Positions 1 to 5,645 of a stretch of 8,907 bases of DNA are shown in pieces. The stretch comes from Candidatus Heimdallarchaeota archaeon (GTDB lineage Archaea > Asgardarchaeota > Heimdallarchaeia > Heimdallarchaeales > Heimdallarchaeaceae): positions 1 through 8,907 of the forward strand of contig JAEOTK010000097.1 of assembly GCA_016839875.1 (NCBI GenBank). Direction: 5' to 3'. Position 1 is the stretch's first letter. Each line of letters opens with the position of its first letter. The position numbers were made by a program, and so were the translations under genes. The notes under the pieces are model-generated. The model ran no database searches, was not told the origin of the DNA, and saw only the letters and a list, made by a program, of their open reading frames with translations.

Positions 1-177
1 GAAATCTCCTCCCCATTGATTACAAACGTCTTCAATACTTTCTTCAATATTTGAATCATGATCTCCTGAATACAGAAATTCAGCTGCACCAAATGCTCTA
101 GCAGTAAGGGCTAGATGAGTCGTTATTCTTTTATCCCTTATTATTCTGTGAGATAATCGAAGTACAGCTAATGTCAT
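1..177 (-). CDS. trm56: tRNA (cytidine(56)-2'-O)-methyltransferase Trm56, 5' part only
   Basis: The reverse strand from ATG at 177 is open to the window edge and gives 59 residues beginning MTLAVLRLSHRIIRDKRITT, followed by HLALTARAFGA and ending near EDVCNQWGGDF. This matches the N-terminus of archaeal aTrm56 as I know it: a VLRL.HR..RDKR.TTH opening, then LTARA.GA, then a W-G-G-x-F motif. aTrm56 is a SPOUT-family enzyme that uses S-adenosylmethionine to methylate the 2'-OH of C56 in the tRNA T-loop. The SPOUT knot and SAM-binding C-terminal part lie outside the window, so intactness cannot be judged. It is divergent from pan. A TATA-like box sits about 28 bp ahead of the ATG, which suggests a leaderless transcript. 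The tRNA-Leu in this window carries the C56 target base. Confidence 0.88.
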   Translation of the reverse strand, partial: MTLAVLRLSHRIIRDKRITTHLALTARAFGAAEFLYSGDHDSNIEESIEDVCNQWGGDF

Positions 178-200
178 ATACTTCCAATATTGAAACCACA

Positions 201-209
201 CTTAAATTT
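201..209 (-). promoter_or_regulatory. TATA-like box for trm56
   Basis: Read on the minus strand this is AAATTTAAG, centred about 28 bp upstream of the trm56 ATG at 177. That spacing would place transcription start at or within a few bases of the ATG, so the mRNA would be leaderless or nearly so. The composition is AT-rich throughout, so the box is plausible but not proven. Confidence 0.4.
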
Positions 210-251
210 GGTGTTTCATTTGTCATAATTTTTTTGCGATTATTCTCGTTT

Positions 252-267
252 TTTTATTTAAATAAAA
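252..267. repeat. 16-bp perfect palindrome in the trm56-pan divergent region
   Basis: TTTTATTTAAATAAAA is its own reverse complement. It lies midway between two divergent genes (trm56 and pan), in a 181-bp region with no reading frame. A dyad there could be an operator or a two-way TATA element. It is made only of A and T, so chance in AT-rich spacer DNA is a real alternative. Confidence 0.45.
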
Positions 268-303
268 GTATTATCTATTAAAAAATAATTTGGGTAAAGT
301 ATA

Positions 304-326
304 CCATATAAACTCTTTTATATTTA
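304..326 (+). promoter_or_regulatory. Candidate promoter of pan
   Basis: Two TATA-like boxes are present: CCATATAAAC at 304-313 and TTTTATATTTA at 316-326. With the usual spacing of about 26 bp they would give 5' leaders of roughly 25 or 12 bases before the GTG at 359. The leader then holds a small inverted repeat, ATTATT-GAGA-AATAAT, at 339-354. No strong Shine-Dalgarno site precedes the start; only AAGG abuts it. Confidence 0.4.
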
Positions 327-358
327 TTAGGGTTAGAAATTATTGAGAAATAATAAGG

Positions 359-1561
359 GTGCTTAAACTGTCAAAAGAAAGGTCTGAACCTGACCAGAAC
401 GACCCAGCATATTTGATTTCCTATGCTCACCATCTAGAAAGACAAGCTAGACAACTGGAAACAGAGAAACAGATGGTTGAAAGCGAAAGATTACGTCTTC
501 AAAGGGAGGTTAATAACTTAAAGGTTGAACTTGAGAGACTAAGATCTCCTCCACTTTTTATGGGTTATATTGTCGAAGTGCTTGATAATAAGACTGCAGT
601 TGTTCGCAGTACAACAGGTCCAAATTTAGTAGTTACAGTTTCTCGTCAAGTAGACATAAATGATCTTAAACCCGATGCAAGAGTGGCATTAAATCAACGA
701 ACATTTTCGATTGTTAATGTTCTCCCACCAACACAAGATCCAATGGTTCAAAAGATGGAATTGATTGAAAGACCTGAAGAGAAATACAAGGATGTTGGCG
801 GACTTGAAGCACAGATACAAGAACTAAAAGAAACAGTAGAATTACCCTTATTAAAACCAGAATTATTTGAAAAGATTGGAATTGATCCTCCAAAGGGAGT
901 TCTGCTCCATGGACCACCTGGTACAGGAAAAACACTTTTAGCCAAAGCAGTAGCACATGAAACTCAAGCTGCTTTTATTAGATTAATAGGAAGCGAACTT
1001 GTACAGAAGTTTATTGGAGAAGGAGCACGATTAGTCAGAGAAATCTTCGAGTTTGCAAGAGACAATGCTCCAAGTATATTATTTATTGACGAACTGGATG
1101 CAATTGGTAGTAGAAGATTAGATTTAGCTACTAGTGGAGACAGAGAAGTACAACGAACTTTAATGCAGTTACTATCAGAATTAGATGGTTTCAATCCAAG
1201 AGGAGACGTAAAAGTAGTTGCTGCTACAAATCGAATAGACATTCTTGATCCTGCAATGCTACGACCAGGAAGATTTGATAGAATAATTGAAATTCCTATA
1301 CCCAGCGCTGAAAGTCGTCTTGAAATATTCAAAATTCATTCATCCGGAATGAACCTCAAAGGAGATATAGATTTTGATTATTTAACTTCGATGACTGAAG
1401 GAGCAAGTGGGGCAGATATAAAGAATATATGCACAGAAGCAGGTATGTTCGCAATAAGATCAGACAGAGATCATGTTTTGAATGATGACTTTTCAGATGC
1501 AATAAAGAAAATATCTGGTGAAAAAGAAACCACTGCAAGAATTACAACAGGTTTTATTTAA
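359..1561 (+). CDS. pan: Proteasome-activating nucleotidase (PAN), AAA+ ATPase
   Basis: PAN forms a hexameric ring that unfolds proteins and feeds them into the 20S proteasome; it is the archaeal counterpart of the eukaryotic Rpt1-6 ring. The 400-residue length is normal. Residues about 18-62 are a charged coiled coil. An OB domain follows (about 63-125), opened by the Pro-Pro pair at 64-65 where the family has its cis-proline. The AAA+ domain has Walker A GPPGTGKT (185-192), pore-loop KFIG (217-220), Walker B LFIDE (241-245), sensor-1 Asn291 and the arginine-finger segment LRPGRFDR (301-308). All ATPase motifs look intact. The last residues are TTGFI, not the hydrophobic-Tyr-X tail used by most PANs to open the 20S gate. 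The start is GTG with only a weak AAGG ahead of it. It converges on the HD-domain gene with an 8-bp gap. A Cdc48 assignment is excluded by the single AAA domain plus the coiled coil/OB layout. Confidence 0.96.
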   Translation: MLKLSKERSEPDQNDPAYLISYAHHLERQARQLETEKQMVESERLRLQREVNNLKVELERLRSPPLFMGYIVEVLDNKTAVVRSTTGPNLVVTVSRQVDINDLKPDARVALNQRTFSIVNVLPPTQDPMVQKMELIERPEEKYKDVGGLEAQIQELKETVELPLLKPELFEKIGIDPPKGVLLHGPPGTGKTLLAKAVAHETQAAFIRLIGSELVQKFIGEGARLVREIFEFARDNAPSILFIDELDAIGSRRLDLATSGDREVQRTLMQLLSELDGFNPRGDVKVVAATNRIDILDPAMLRPGRFDRIIEIPIPSAESRLEIFKIHSSGMNLKGDIDFDYLTSMTEGASGADIKNICTEAGMFAIRSDRDHVLNDDFSDAIKKISGEKETTARITTGFI

Positions 1562-1569
1562 ACCTCTTT

Positions 1570-2112
1570 TTACTTATTTATCTCGTTCTTCGATTTCAGA
1601 ATATTTTGTTCAATAAACACTTTCTGTTTTAAGAATCCTTTCACAACATGTGATTCTTCACCAAATTTGTCCTTGAACTCCTGAAGTTTTTCTTCAAAAG
1701 AGCACATCTTATTTCCTGCTGCTAAATTATCTGAATAGGAGACAATGATCTCTTCCTTAGTAAGAGGAACATAATCATCTGCTGGTAAACCTAGTTTTAT
1801 TGCCTCCTCTTTTGATATCCCTGTACCAATATGGTTCTTAACGATAGCTAGTATCCGAGGATCTATGTTTTCTCCTTCTAAGATTTGAACACCTTTTACT
1901 GCATGAGAGATTGAGTGTGTAATTGAGCGTCCAATATCGTGGAGCATTGAACCAGCAATAATTAAATCTCTCTTTACTTCTGAAATCTGATCACAGAAAT
2001 TTTCAGCAATTTTCGTTACAAGTAAACAATGTTGTATAACTTGAGTGGGTGTTTTGTATTTCTCAAGTATTTCGATACATTCTTCTTTGGAAGGAATAAC
2101 GTTGAAAACCAT
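1570..2112 (-). CDS. HD-domain phosphohydrolase (HDIG type, TIGR00295-like)
   Basis: A 180-residue single-domain HD protein. Metal-binding residues of the superfamily can be seen in order: His28, His58-Asp59 in LHDIGR, His66 and/or His70, His94 in NHIG, and Asp128 in SYSDNL. The layout matches the archaeal family described as TIGR00295, small HDIG proteins of unproven substrate related to the HD domains of nucleotidyltransferases and phosphodiesterases. A divalent-metal phosphohydrolase acting on a nucleotide or cyclic phosphate is the likely activity; the substrate cannot be read from sequence. An in-frame TTG at 2136 would add 8 residues, but the ATG at 2112 better fits the usual beginning just before the first helix. 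Neither start has a good Shine-Dalgarno site. It is tail to tail with pan and divergent from eL38. Confidence 0.85.
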   Translation of the reverse strand: MVFNVIPSKEECIEILEKYKTPTQVIQHCLLVTKIAENFCDQISEVKRDLIIAGSMLHDIGRSITHSISHAVKGVQILEGENIDPRILAIVKNHIGTGISKEEAIKLGLPADDYVPLTKEEIIVSYSDNLAAGNKMCSFEEKLQEFKDKFGEESHVVKGFLKQKVFIEQNILKSKNEINK

Positions 2113-2186
2113 ACTTCTACACTGATTTAACTTCAATATTCTTTTTCAGTTTACTGATAAATACCTAAAAACCACTAAATCAAAAC

Positions 2187-2197
2187 TTTTTTAAGAA
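2187..2197 (+). promoter_or_regulatory. TATA-like box for the eL38 gene
   Basis: CTTTTTTAAGA is centred about 33 bp before the ATG at 2225. This predicts a very short leader of about 5-8 bases, in line with the lack of a Shine-Dalgarno sequence directly ahead of the ATG. It is placed by spacing and AT content only. Confidence 0.35.
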
Positions 2198-2224
2198 AAA
2201 TTTAGAGAGACCTAGTGACTGAAA

Positions 2225-2437
2225 ATGCCTAACGAAATAACTAAGGAACAATTAGAAGATATTATTAACTTGACTATTGAGCATGGAGGAGAGCTACGAA
2301 CAAAAAGAAGCAAAGATATGATTAAGTTGAAGTTTAGGACAAAGAAACGTCTCTACACAATAAAACTGCCATTAAAGGAAGCAGAATCTTTGATTAGTGA
2401 CCTTTCATCCCGCTTGAATGTTGTTTCTTTTTCATGA
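2225..2437 (+). CDS. rpl38e: Ribosomal protein eL38 (L38e)
   Basis: A 70-residue basic protein that fits eL38 in length and pattern. It starts MPNEIT, where eukaryotic and archaeal L38e start MPxEI or MAREIT. The middle has KLKFRTKKRLYTI, matching the family's KFKVR...LYTL core. The end, KEAESLISDLSSRLNV, matches the KA.KL.QSLPP.L.V tail. eL38 is a small protein of the large ribosomal subunit, universal in eukaryotes and patchy in archaea (known from crenarchaeal-type and some deeper lineages). The identification rests on remembered family sequence, not an alignment. It is a free-standing gene, divergent from the HD gene, and it converges on MBF1 with a 17-bp gap. The alternative is an unrelated small hypothetical protein, which the LYT block makes unlikely. 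Confidence 0.8.
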   Translation: MPNEITKEQLEDIINLTIEHGGELRTKRSKDMIKLKFRTKKRLYTIKLPLKEAESLISDLSSRLNVVSFS

Positions 2438-2454
2438 GTGAATAATTACAGAAT

Positions 2455-2970
2455 TTATTCCTCATCTTTCTTCTTCTTTATTACAACTATATCTCCAAGT
2501 GTTTGTTGTGCAGGACCTTTCTTTTGATCCTTAGGACGATATGATTGTACTTCTTCTGTTAATTTAATCCCAAAGAATCTTTCAAGTGTTTTAACAATTT
2601 TATCAGGAGGTCTCATTTTCCCGGTTTCTATACTTTGAAGTTCGGGAGTTGAAATTTTGGTTTGAATTGAAACTTCCTTCTGGGTTAGCTTCATTCTTTG
2701 TCTTGCAAGCCTTATTTTTTCATGGTAGTCTGAGACTAACATCCCACCTTGTTCTTCTCTTCTAAATGGTTTGGAAGACATGGGTTTTGAAGGGGTTGTT
2801 CTTTGATGAGAATATGGTTTGGAAGTTGTCTTTTGTCTTTGTGGTTTAGAATGAACAACTCTTTCACCATGTTTTGCACATGAAGGACAAACAGAGAGTT
2901 CTGCACCTTCAATTTTGATTGTAATTGGTCTTGAGTGGATTTCTCTACCGCACATTTCACAAGTTGACAA
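2455..2970 (-). CDS. mbf1: Multiprotein bridging factor 1 (MBF1), zinc ribbon plus helix-turn-helix
   Basis: Archaeal MBF1 is a small DNA/ribosome-associated factor; the eukaryotic version bridges TBP and activators, and both versions have been tied to ribosome function. The 171 residues show an N-terminal zinc ribbon with Cys4-Cys7 and Cys28-Cys31, a Lys/Ser/Pro-rich linker (about 38-75), and an XRE/Cro-type helix-turn-helix (about 85-140, including RMKLTQKEVS and PELQSIETGK). A basic tail ends KKKKDEE. The start is TTG at 2970. It is fixed by a GGTGA Shine-Dalgarno site six bases upstream, and because the next Met (residue 6) would delete Cys4. It is divergent from tfs across a short promoter region and convergent with eL38. 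Confidence 0.95.
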   Translation of the reverse strand: MSTCEMCGREIHSRPITIKIEGAELSVCPSCAKHGERVVHSKPQRQKTTSKPYSHQRTTPSKPMSSKPFRREEQGGMLVSDYHEKIRLARQRMKLTQKEVSIQTKISTPELQSIETGKMRPPDKIVKTLERFFGIKLTEEVQSYRPKDQKKGPAQQTLGDIVVIKKKKDEE

Positions 2971-2976
2971 GACTAT

Positions 2977-3019
2977 TCACCAATTTTTGTTGATTTTGCA
3001 TAACAAATAGATATAAATT
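2977..3019 (-). promoter_or_regulatory. mbf1 promoter and Shine-Dalgarno site
   Basis: On the minus strand GGTGA (2977-2981) sits six bases before the TTG start at 2970. The TATA-like GAATTTATATC lies at about 3010-3019. With normal TATA-to-start spacing the leader is about 18-20 bases and includes the ribosome site. The two elements support each other and support the unusual TTG start. Confidence 0.6.
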
Positions 3020-3051
3020 CAAAAACATTTTTCTATGAGCGTAAAAGAACA

Positions 3052-3097
3052 GCTTATAATCAGAAAGATAATGTTCTCTACTGTAGACAAAGGTGAT
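3052..3097 (+). promoter_or_regulatory. tfs promoter and Shine-Dalgarno site
   Basis: A TATA-like GCTTATAATC lies at 3052-3061. AGGTGAT at 3091-3097 is a 7-base match to the complement of the archaeal 16S 3' end (ATCACCT). It ends four bases before GTG at 3102. A GTG at 3093 overlaps this site, so that codon is better read as part of the ribosome-binding site than as the start. Confidence 0.65.
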
Positions 3098-3101
3098 TAC
3101 T

Positions 3102-3446
3102 GTGGATTTCTGTCCTGACTGCGGAAAATTATTACAAACAGACAAAGATAAATCTGGAAAGCAAATTCTGATTTGCTTAAAATGTGGTTACAAAAGAAAT
3201 TTGGAAGAAAATGAGGATGTAACCTTTACTGAAGAAATTAGCCATGACCTTGACAAAGAATTAACAATAGTAATGGACGAAGGTGATATTGATACAACGA
3301 AACCTACAAAAGACTTATACTGTCCAATCTGTAAAAAGAATCAGAAAGTTAGTTTCTGGATGGTACAAACAAGAAGTGCTGATGAATCACCAACAAGATT
3401 CTTTAGATGTACTGTATGTGGAGAGACCTGGAGAGAATATGATTAA
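3102..3446 (+). CDS. tfs: Transcription factor S (TFIIS/RPB9-like transcript cleavage factor)
   Basis: TFS enters the secondary channel of archaeal RNA polymerase and stimulates cleavage of backtracked transcripts, giving rescue and proofreading. At 114 residues it has the expected two zinc ribbons: Cys4, Cys7, Cys25, Cys28 at the N-terminus and Cys74, Cys77, Cys103, Cys106 at the C-terminus. The C-terminal ribbon carries the catalytic hairpin RSADE, with Asp94 and Glu95, so cleavage activity should be intact and this is not an inactive paralogue. The GTG at 3102 gives the typical MDFCPDCG opening and has a strong AGGTGAT site; the upstream GTG at 3093 overlaps that site. Only 14 bp separate it from the OB-fold gene, so they are probably cotranscribed. 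Confidence 0.97.
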   Translation: MDFCPDCGKLLQTDKDKSGKQILICLKCGYKRNLEENEDVTFTEEISHDLDKELTIVMDEGDIDTTKPTKDLYCPICKKNQKVSFWMVQTRSADESPTRFFRCTVCGETWREYD

Positions 3447-3460
3447 ATGGAAGGAAAGAA

Positions 3461-3826
3461 ATGAGTGAGAATAAAACTAATTACAATGGTGAAATTCAAC
3501 AGTTTTCTAGAACACAACCTTTCATAGAAGCAAATATTGCAGAACTTACAACTTCAGGTAAGTACAAGATAATAGGTACTGTTACAGAGATTTCAGAAAG
3601 TTCAATAATTATTGAAGATGGAACTGATCAGCTGACAGTATTTTTTGAAGAAACTCCTGCAGAAAAACCAAAAGAAGGTGACTTAATTAGAATCTGTGGT
3701 TATCTTGAATTGGAACCTAAAAAACAACTAAAAGCAATAATAATTCAAGATATGTCTGCAATCAGTCTCGAAACTTATCAACAGATTAAGGATTTAGAAC
3801 TATCATTACGTAAAGAAGATGCATGA
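3461..3826 (+). CDS. Small single OB-fold protein, RPA2/RPA14-like, function unproven
   Basis: 121 residues. A variable polar head (1-20) is followed by one OB fold at about 23-99. Its KIIGTVTEISESSIIIEDGT segment (strand, turn, then an I-E-D-G-T signature) is the classic first half of RPA2-type nucleic-acid-binding OB folds. The second half has KEGDLIRICGYLELEPK and a strand at KAIIIQDMS. A C-terminal helix follows (about 102-118, ETYQQIKDLELSLRK), the place where RPA2-like and RPA14-like proteins form their helix-bundle contact with partners. There is no zinc finger or second OB fold. A purine-rich GGAAGGAAAG precedes the ATG by about 2 bases. It lies 14 bp after tfs and 116 bp before pcn. 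I infer a single-stranded-DNA or partner-binding accessory subunit for replication or transcription. A generic tRNA_anti-type OB protein cannot be excluded. Confidence 0.7.
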   Translation: MSENKTNYNGEIQQFSRTQPFIEANIAELTTSGKYKIIGTVTEISESSIIIEDGTDQLTVFFEETPAEKPKEGDLIRICGYLELEPKKQLKAIIIQDMSAISLETYQQIKDLELSLRKEDA

Positions 3827-3881
3827 ATGGTTTATCATGCGATTTCCTTATATATTGAAATACTAAAACGGTTAAAGAGAG

Positions 3882-3895
3882 CAATATATATTAAA
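3882..3895 (+). promoter_or_regulatory. TATA-like box for pcn
   Basis: CAATATATATTAAA lies about 48-61 bp before the pcn ATG, predicting a leader of about 25-30 bases. That leader would contain AGGGGAA (3930-3936) as ribosome site six bases before the ATG. The 116-bp gap after the OB-fold gene and this strong box suggest that pcn has its own promoter in addition to any read-through from tfs. Confidence 0.5.
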
Positions 3896-3942
3896 TCGAT
3901 TAATTTGAACTCTAGTAGATATGAAAAAATAGGGGAATTAAG

Positions 3943-4734
3943 ATGACTTTTGAAATGGTATTAGAAGATGCTAAATTGATGGCAAATATTAGTTCGATAA
4001 TCAGCTCTATTGTTGCAGAAAGTAGTATAAATGTTGCAGAAGATGGAATTAGAATAAAAGCTTTTGATGCTACACGGATCTCCATGATAGATTTCTTCAT
4101 GAAGAAAGAAGCCTTTGACGAGAAAAAATACAAAGTGAAGGAAACAGTTGTCGTGGGTTTAAGCTTGGAAACATTGAATACAATTTTGAAAACAGCTAAA
4201 GCAGATGAGAGTCTAAAGATGGCTCTAGATGATGCGACTAAAAGATTTGTTTTAGAATTTGCTGGAAAGAATCAAAATAGGAAATTCTCTCTCTCACTAA
4301 TTGACATTCCCGAAGAAGGTAACATTCCTGATTCTATTCATATTGATTTTGACACTAATTTTGAAGTAAAAGCATCTTTCATCCAACAAGTGTTAAAGGA
4401 TGCTGAGATGGTTAGTGATTATCTTAGGATCAAAGCAAAAGAAGATGGTATATACTTCAGTGCGGAAAGCGATACAAAGGAAATGGAAACATTTATTGAA
4501 CCTAAAAGTGAAGAAATGGATACAGAATCATTTCAGGTTGCTGAAGAATCAGAAGCCGTATATTCACTTGATTTTCTCATGAATTTCCTTAAAGGAATAA
4601 GATCATCAGACTATGTTAAGCTTTCATTTACTCAAGAACAACCGATAAGAATTATCTATGAGTTAGAAGACAAAGGTCATCTCATATACTTTGTAGCTCC
4701 AAGAATAGAAGAATCTGATGAAATTGATGAATAA
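3943..4734 (+). CDS. pcn: PCNA, DNA polymerase sliding clamp
   Basis: PCNA is the ring clamp that tethers DNA polymerase, Fen1, ligase and other partners to DNA. The 263 residues align well with archaeal PCNA: an EDAKLM opening, the conserved AFDATRISMIDFF block (about 40-52), LRIKAKEDGIYFSAESD (about 162-178), and the C-terminal GHLIYFVAPRIEE that forms part of the PIP-box pocket. The length is about 15 residues above the usual archaeal 245-250. The excess is in an acidic stretch around 185-202 (EPKSEEMDTESFQVAEESE) and the extra tail SDEIDE. There is a single copy in the window, so homotrimer versus heterotrimer cannot be judged. The ATG at 3943 gives the usual MxFE start and has AGGGGAA ahead. 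gins51 follows 57 bp downstream. Confidence 0.97.
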   Translation: MTFEMVLEDAKLMANISSIISSIVAESSINVAEDGIRIKAFDATRISMIDFFMKKEAFDEKKYKVKETVVVGLSLETLNTILKTAKADESLKMALDDATKRFVLEFAGKNQNRKFSLSLIDIPEEGNIPDSIHIDFDTNFEVKASFIQQVLKDAEMVSDYLRIKAKEDGIYFSAESDTKEMETFIEPKSEEMDTESFQVAEESEAVYSLDFLMNFLKGIRSSDYVKLSFTQEQPIRIIYELEDKGHLIYFVAPRIEESDEIDE

Positions 4735-4761
4735 AGGAATAAAGAAAAGGGAGAATAACAT

Positions 4762-4771
4762 CAATATATTA
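4762..4771 (+). promoter_or_regulatory. Possible internal promoter of gins51
   Basis: CAATATATTA resembles the pcn box (CAATATATATTA) and is centred about 25 bp before the gins51 GTG, the spacing expected for a leaderless mRNA. A GGGGA (4781-4785) six bases before the GTG would instead serve translation on a longer pcn-gins51 transcript. Both modes may be used. Confidence 0.4.
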
Positions 4772-4791
4772 CGTCTGCGTGGGGAAATATA

Positions 4792-5376
4792 GTGTTTGAT
4801 AAGATTGAAGATAAGTGGAAGGAAGAAAGGGAAAGAGAAGAACTCACGCAAATTGATGAAGCGTTTTATGGAGCTATGCGAGAATTTCTAAGAAAACGAA
4901 CAATAAGGGTAAAAGAAGAAAAAAATCCTTTAACAAAGAAATTGCTTGAAGCAAAGTTAAACAGAGTTAGATATGTTCTAAATGATTTACTAAAAATTCG
5001 AACAGCTAAAATAATACAAATGGTGTTAAATAAAAAAGAGATAAAGGTCAATTTATCTAGAGAAGAAATCGATTTTTATGACAGAATCTCTAAAATTTAT
5101 GATATTTATATGAAAGAGGTTTTTTCCCCCAAAGACGCAGCATATACAGACATATCTTCTATCATAGGTGAAGAAACTGATGAAGAATCAGAGGAAGATA
5201 TAGAATATGTTGCAGTAAAATTCGTTAAGAGCACAAAAGAGAAAATACATGGTTTAGATGGTCAGATTTATGGCCCATTTGAACCAGAAGACGTATGTTT
5301 TCTACCAAAAGAAAACGCAATAGGTCTTGTAAGAAGAGAGATTGCTCAAAATATTGAGTTGAAAATTGAAAAATAG
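4792..5376 (+). CDS. gins51: GINS complex subunit Gins51 (Sld5/Psf1-like)
   Basis: GINS binds MCM and the Cdc45/GAN-type nuclease in the replicative helicase assembly. The 194 residues have the Sld5/Psf1 order: a helical A domain first (about 1-115, with NPLTKKLLEAKLNRVRYVLN and the basic KIRTAKIIQ helix), an acidic linker (about 124-136, EETDEESEED), and a small B domain at the C-terminus. The B domain shows the family pattern IYGPFEPEDVCFLPKENAIGL (about 164-184, written here as key positions: Gly-Pro-Phe, Asp, Leu-Pro, Asn-Ala, Leu). That A-then-B order marks Gins51 rather than Gins23. The start is GTG at 4792, with GGGGA six bases upstream. It meets rps27e tail to tail with a 4-bp gap. 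No Gins23 is seen in the window; it may lie elsewhere, or the complex may be a Gins51 homotetramer. Confidence 0.93.
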   Translation: MFDKIEDKWKEEREREELTQIDEAFYGAMREFLRKRTIRVKEEKNPLTKKLLEAKLNRVRYVLNDLLKIRTAKIIQMVLNKKEIKVNLSREEIDFYDRISKIYDIYMKEVFSPKDAAYTDISSIIGEETDEESEEDIEYVAVKFVKSTKEKIHGLDGQIYGPFEPEDVCFLPKENAIGLVRREIAQNIELKIEK

Positions 5377-5380
5377 ACAA

Positions 5381-5566
5381 TTAGGAAAGAACTTCTACAA
5401 TTTCCCCTAGAATCTTAGCTTTTCCTCCACGAGGTTGAGCTAAATCTTCACCGCACACATTACATTTTACAACAATTTTTGATGAATCAAAGACAATTTG
5501 TTCATTATTGCAGCTAGTGCATTTAACTTTAAGAAATTTAGTTGTAGGGTATGGTACCTTTGACAT
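5381..5566 (-). CDS. rps27e: Ribosomal protein eS27 (S27e), zinc ribbon
   Basis: A 61-residue small-subunit ribosomal protein. Cys16-x2-Cys19 and Cys35-x2-Cys38 form a zinc ribbon. The flanking text FLKVKCTSCNNEQIVFDSS and the end GGKAKILGEIVEVLS match archaeal S27e almost position by position (family: FL.VKC..C.NEQ.VF... GGKA.I.GEIVEVL). The length is as expected. ATG at 5566 has no Shine-Dalgarno site, but a TATA-like box about 28 bp upstream suggests a leaderless mRNA. Proximity of S27e to PCNA and GINS genes is a recorded feature of archaeal genomes; here it is convergent with gins51 rather than in the same operon. Confidence 0.96.
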   Translation of the reverse strand: MSKVPYPTTKFLKVKCTSCNNEQIVFDSSKIVVKCNVCGEDLAQPRGGKAKILGEIVEVLS

Positions 5567-5588
5567 GATTGAAGCAAAAAGAAGGGAA

Positions 5589-5599
5589 TTTAAATAAGT
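5589..5599 (-). promoter_or_regulatory. TATA-like box for rps27e
   Basis: On the minus strand ACTTATTTAAATT is centred about 28 bp upstream of the rps27e ATG at 5566. With no Shine-Dalgarno site before the ATG, this predicts a leaderless transcript. The T-rich stretch between the tRNA 3' end and this box (minus ATTTTATTTTC, about 5636-5646) could terminate the upstream tRNA transcript. Confidence 0.55.
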
Positions 5600-5645
5600 T
5601 TTGATAAAAGGGAAAAGTTGTATCTTGTTTAATTAGAAAATAAAA

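Noticed and set aside
331..340. GGGTTAG repeat-like element resembling a telomere unit near pan
   Set aside because: Only one copy (TTAGGGTTAG) is present, within an ordinary leader; no array.
714..956. Reverse-strand open frames inside pan (also 748-945, 964-1332 and 1356-1538)
   Set aside because: They lie wholly inside the well-supported PAN gene, have low-complexity compositions set by the opposite strand, and show no domain or ribosome site.
2957..3145. Reverse-strand open frame spanning the mbf1-tfs spacer
   Set aside because: It overlaps both the promoter region and the start of tfs, has no recognisable motif, and conflicts with two well-supported genes.
3921..3932. Mini-ORF ATG-AAA-AAA-TAG just before pcn
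   Set aside because: Three codons in AT-rich leader; no evidence of translation, and pcn has its own ribosome site after it. Chance is the simpler reading.
4663..4851. Reverse-strand hydrophobic open frame across pcn end and gins51 start
   Set aside because: It is the complement of two conserved genes; the hydrophobicity comes from reading charged, purine-rich codons in reverse.
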